From Candidatus Omnitrophota bacterium (GTDB taxonomy: Bacteria > Omnitrophota > Koll11 > Zapsychrales > Fredricksoniimonadaceae), in assembly GCA_023247595.1 (NCBI GenBank), contig JAHFGF010000056.1, forward strand, positions 1-9,090: a stretch of DNA of 9,090 nucleotides. Direction: 5' to 3'. Positions within the stretch are counted from its first letter, which is position 1, and each line of letters starts with the position of its first letter. Positions 7,624 through 9,090 of the stretch are shown piece by piece. Position numbers and translations under genes: made by a program. The notes under the pieces were generated by a model, which saw nothing but the letters and a program-made list of their open reading frames with translations, searched no databases and was not told the DNA's origin.

Positions 7624-7669
7624 AGCCACACTTTTATTCATATCAATTCCGCGGCTATAAGGAGGCGTA

Positions 7670-8959
7670 ATGGGCGATAATGCCAAACTCATCATAGGGG
7701 ATAAATCATACGATTTTCCAATCATCAGAGGCACAGAGAATGAATGTGCGGTTGATATTTCCAAATTTCGCGCCCAAAGTGAGTATATTACACTCGACCC
7801 AGGTTATGGCAACACCGGCGCTTGCAAGAGCGCGATAACTTTTCTCGACGGAGATAATGGGATTCTCCGGTACCGCGGTTATCCGATTGAACAGCTCGCG
7901 GAACAATCCACCTTCATTGAAATATCCTACCTTTTAATTTTCGGAAAACTTCCCACCCACAAAGAATTGGAACATTTTTCGCAAACGTTCGCGGAATTTT
8001 CCATGATCCACGAAGATATGAAGAATTTTTTTAACGCCTATCCTTCAGGCGCTCATCCGATGGCGATCCTTTCGGCGATGATCTGTTCGTTGTCGGGATA
8101 TTATCCTGATTTAGTCGAGAGCCATCCTACGCCAGATCTTTTTTATCGGATTACTGCGCAATTGTTGTCTCAAGTGCGCACGATTGCCGCTTTTTCTTAC
8201 AAAAAATCTGTTGGTCAGCCGTTTATTTATCCGCGGCATGATTTAAAATATGTTCCCAATTTTCTCAATATGATGTTTTCATCGCCCGCAAAGCCGTATG
8301 AAATTCATGAAGAAGTCGTGCGCGCGTTAAGAGTTCTTCTGGTGCTACACGCGGACCATGAACAAAATTGTTCGACTTCAACGGTAAGGATGGTGGGAAG
8401 TTCGGAGGCGAATTTGTACGCGTCTATTTCCGCCGGTATCCTTGCGTTATGGGGGCCGTTGCACGGAGGGGCCAATCAGGCGGTCATCGAAATGCTTCAG
8501 CAAATCCACGCCGACGGTGGCGACCTGCAGAAATATATCAATCTGGCCAAAGACAAGGAATCTAAGTTCCGTTTGATGGGATTTGGCCACCGTGTTTACA
8601 AAAATTTTGATCCGCGGGCGAAAATTATTAAAAAATGCGCGGATGATCTTTTAAATAAGCTCGGCATTCATGATCCGCTGTTAGATATAGCCAAGAAGCT
8701 TGAAGAGGCCGCGCTTAAAGATGAGTATTTTGTTTCACGTAAACTTTATCCCAACGTGGATTTTTACAGCGGAATTATTTACCGTGCCATTGGTATTCCG
8801 TTAAATATGTTTCCCGTCATGTTTGCGATTGGACGCATGCCCGGTTGGATCGCCCATTGGAAAGAAATGATGGACGACCCGATGACCAAAATCGGCCGGC
8901 CGCGTCAAATTTATACCGGGGAACGGGCCCGCGATTATGTTTCGATTGAGAAAAGATAA
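7670..8959 (+). CDS. gltA: Citrate synthase, Gram-negative hexameric type
   Basis: The enzyme condenses oxaloacetate and acetyl-CoA to citrate, the entry step of the TCA cycle, in the cytoplasm. The protein has 429 residues against 427 for E. coli GltA and aligns by eye along its whole length, from TLDPGYGNTGACKSAITFLDG (split at about residues 41-61) to the C-terminal GRPRQIYTG. Catalytic and binding residues are present: His230 in LHADHEQN, His265 in WGPLHGG, His307 in GFGHRVYK and Asp364 in PNVDFYSG, with Arg389, Arg410 and Arg412 as substrate contacts. The E. coli regulatory Cys206 (STPCEPYE) is replaced by Ala207 in SSPAKPYE, so NADH or thiol regulation may differ. A strong AAGGAGG (7659-7665) lies 4 bases before ATG 7670, and the gene has its own promoter, so it is probably independent of the nitrate operon. 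Confidence 0.96.
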   Translation: MGDNAKLIIGDKSYDFPIIRGTENECAVDISKFRAQSEYITLDPGYGNTGACKSAITFLDGDNGILRYRGYPIEQLAEQSTFIEISYLLIFGKLPTHKELEHFSQTFAEFSMIHEDMKNFFNAYPSGAHPMAILSAMICSLSGYYPDLVESHPTPDLFYRITAQLLSQVRTIAAFSYKKSVGQPFIYPRHDLKYVPNFLNMMFSSPAKPYEIHEEVVRALRVLLVLHADHEQNCSTSTVRMVGSSEANLYASISAGILALWGPLHGGANQAVIEMLQQIHADGGDLQKYINLAKDKESKFRLMGFGHRVYKNFDPRAKIIKKCADDLLNKLGIHDPLLDIAKKLEEAALKDEYFVSRKLYPNVDFYSGIIYRAIGIPLNMFPVMFAIGRMPGWIAHWKEMMDDPMTKIGRPRQIYTGERARDYVSIEKR

Positions 8960-8967
8960 GTAAGTAC

Positions 8968-9033
8968 CAGTGGCCGGTGGTCAGTGACCAGTTAAGCGAT
9001 TAAGTCGAAAACTGTTCTGACCACCGGCCACTG
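8968..9033. repeat. 17-bp perfect inverted repeat, REP/MITE-like
   Basis: The arms at 8968-8984 and 9017-9033 (CAGTGGCCGGTGGTCAG and its exact complement) pair over 17 bp around a 32-base interior. The interior can extend the stem with CAGTT (8989-8993) and AACTG (9010-9014). The left arm also contains part of a second palindrome, TGGTCA-G-TGACCA (8978-8990), so two alternative folds compete. TAAGT (8961-8965) and ACTTA (9044-9048) form a looser outer pair. No T-tract follows, so a classical terminator is unlikely, though the stem could still impede transcription from gltA. It lies 8 bases after the gltA stop codon. Confidence 0.8.
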
Positions 9034-9051
9034 ACCCCTGAGCACTTAAAT

Positions 9052-9057
9052 AAGGAG
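9052..9057 (+). promoter_or_regulatory. Ribosome binding site for the right-edge gene
   Basis: AAGGAG lies 6 bases before GTG 9064. It is the main evidence that a gene begins at the right edge; the ATG at 9083 is 25 bases away and in another frame. Confidence 0.6.
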
Positions 9058-9063
9058 CCGGCA

Positions 9064-9090
9064 GTGATTAGTTTTAGAAACAATGAAAAA
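9064..9090 (+). CDS. Start of an unidentified gene, cut by the window edge
   Basis: Only nine codons are visible, starting with GTG and reading (M)ISFRNNEK with no stop. The well-placed AAGGAG upstream supports a real start. The fragment is too short to assign a family. It lies on the same strand as gltA, beyond the inverted repeat, 104 bases after the gltA stop. Confidence 0.5.

Noticed and set aside
7622..7658. ATAGCC/GGCTAT pair in the gltA leader as a riboswitch-like stem
   Set aside because: Only 6 bp around a 25-base loop with no further pairing; too weak to call.
8968..9050. Inverted repeat after gltA as an intrinsic terminator
   Set aside because: The stem is long but the following bases are C-rich and mixed, not a T-tract; a repeat element is the better description.

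Overview
The window looks like a chromosomal segment from a Gram-negative (diderm) bacterium. It encodes an outer-membrane beta-barrel with a signal peptide and a C-terminal Phe, a DmsC-type (quinol-linked) membrane anchor, and a citrate synthase of the Gram-negative GltA type. Base composition looks moderate by eye; it was not computed. No gene fixes the phylum. Palindromic intergenic repeats and the gene mix would fit an uncultivated lineage such as Omnitrophota, Planctomycetota or Nitrospirota, but that is a guess. All genes are on the + strand.

Positions 2-1648 hold two ABC ATPases of the nitrate/taurine importer family. The first is cut at the window edge, so its start and probably the substrate-binding protein and permease lie upstream. 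Positions 1754-3124 encode an alginate-export-family outer-membrane porin. Positions 3176-4861 encode a fused DmsB-DmsC protein: four [4Fe-4S] clusters followed by an eight-helix quinol-oxidising anchor. Positions 4877-7084 encode a molybdopterin oxidoreductase of the cytoplasmic NasA/NarB nitrate reductase type. Positions 7093-7554 encode a small MOSC-domain protein. Spacings of 51, 15 and 8 bases between the last four genes suggest one operon. A separate transcription unit then begins with a good sigma70-type promoter (7595-7623) and citrate synthase gltA (7670-8959). After a 17-bp perfect inverted repeat, the first nine codons of another gene follow at the right edge.

The working model is a nitrate acquisition and reduction module. 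Anion would cross the outer membrane through the porin, be pumped in by the ABC transporter, and be reduced in the cytoplasm by the Mo enzyme. Electrons would come from the quinol pool through the fused Fe-S/membrane protein. No nitrite reductase is present in the window. The most unusual points are the cytoplasm-facing fused DmsBC partnered with a NasA-type enzyme, and an apparent functional asymmetry in the ABC ATPase pair: both motif deviations fall in the same composite ATP site.
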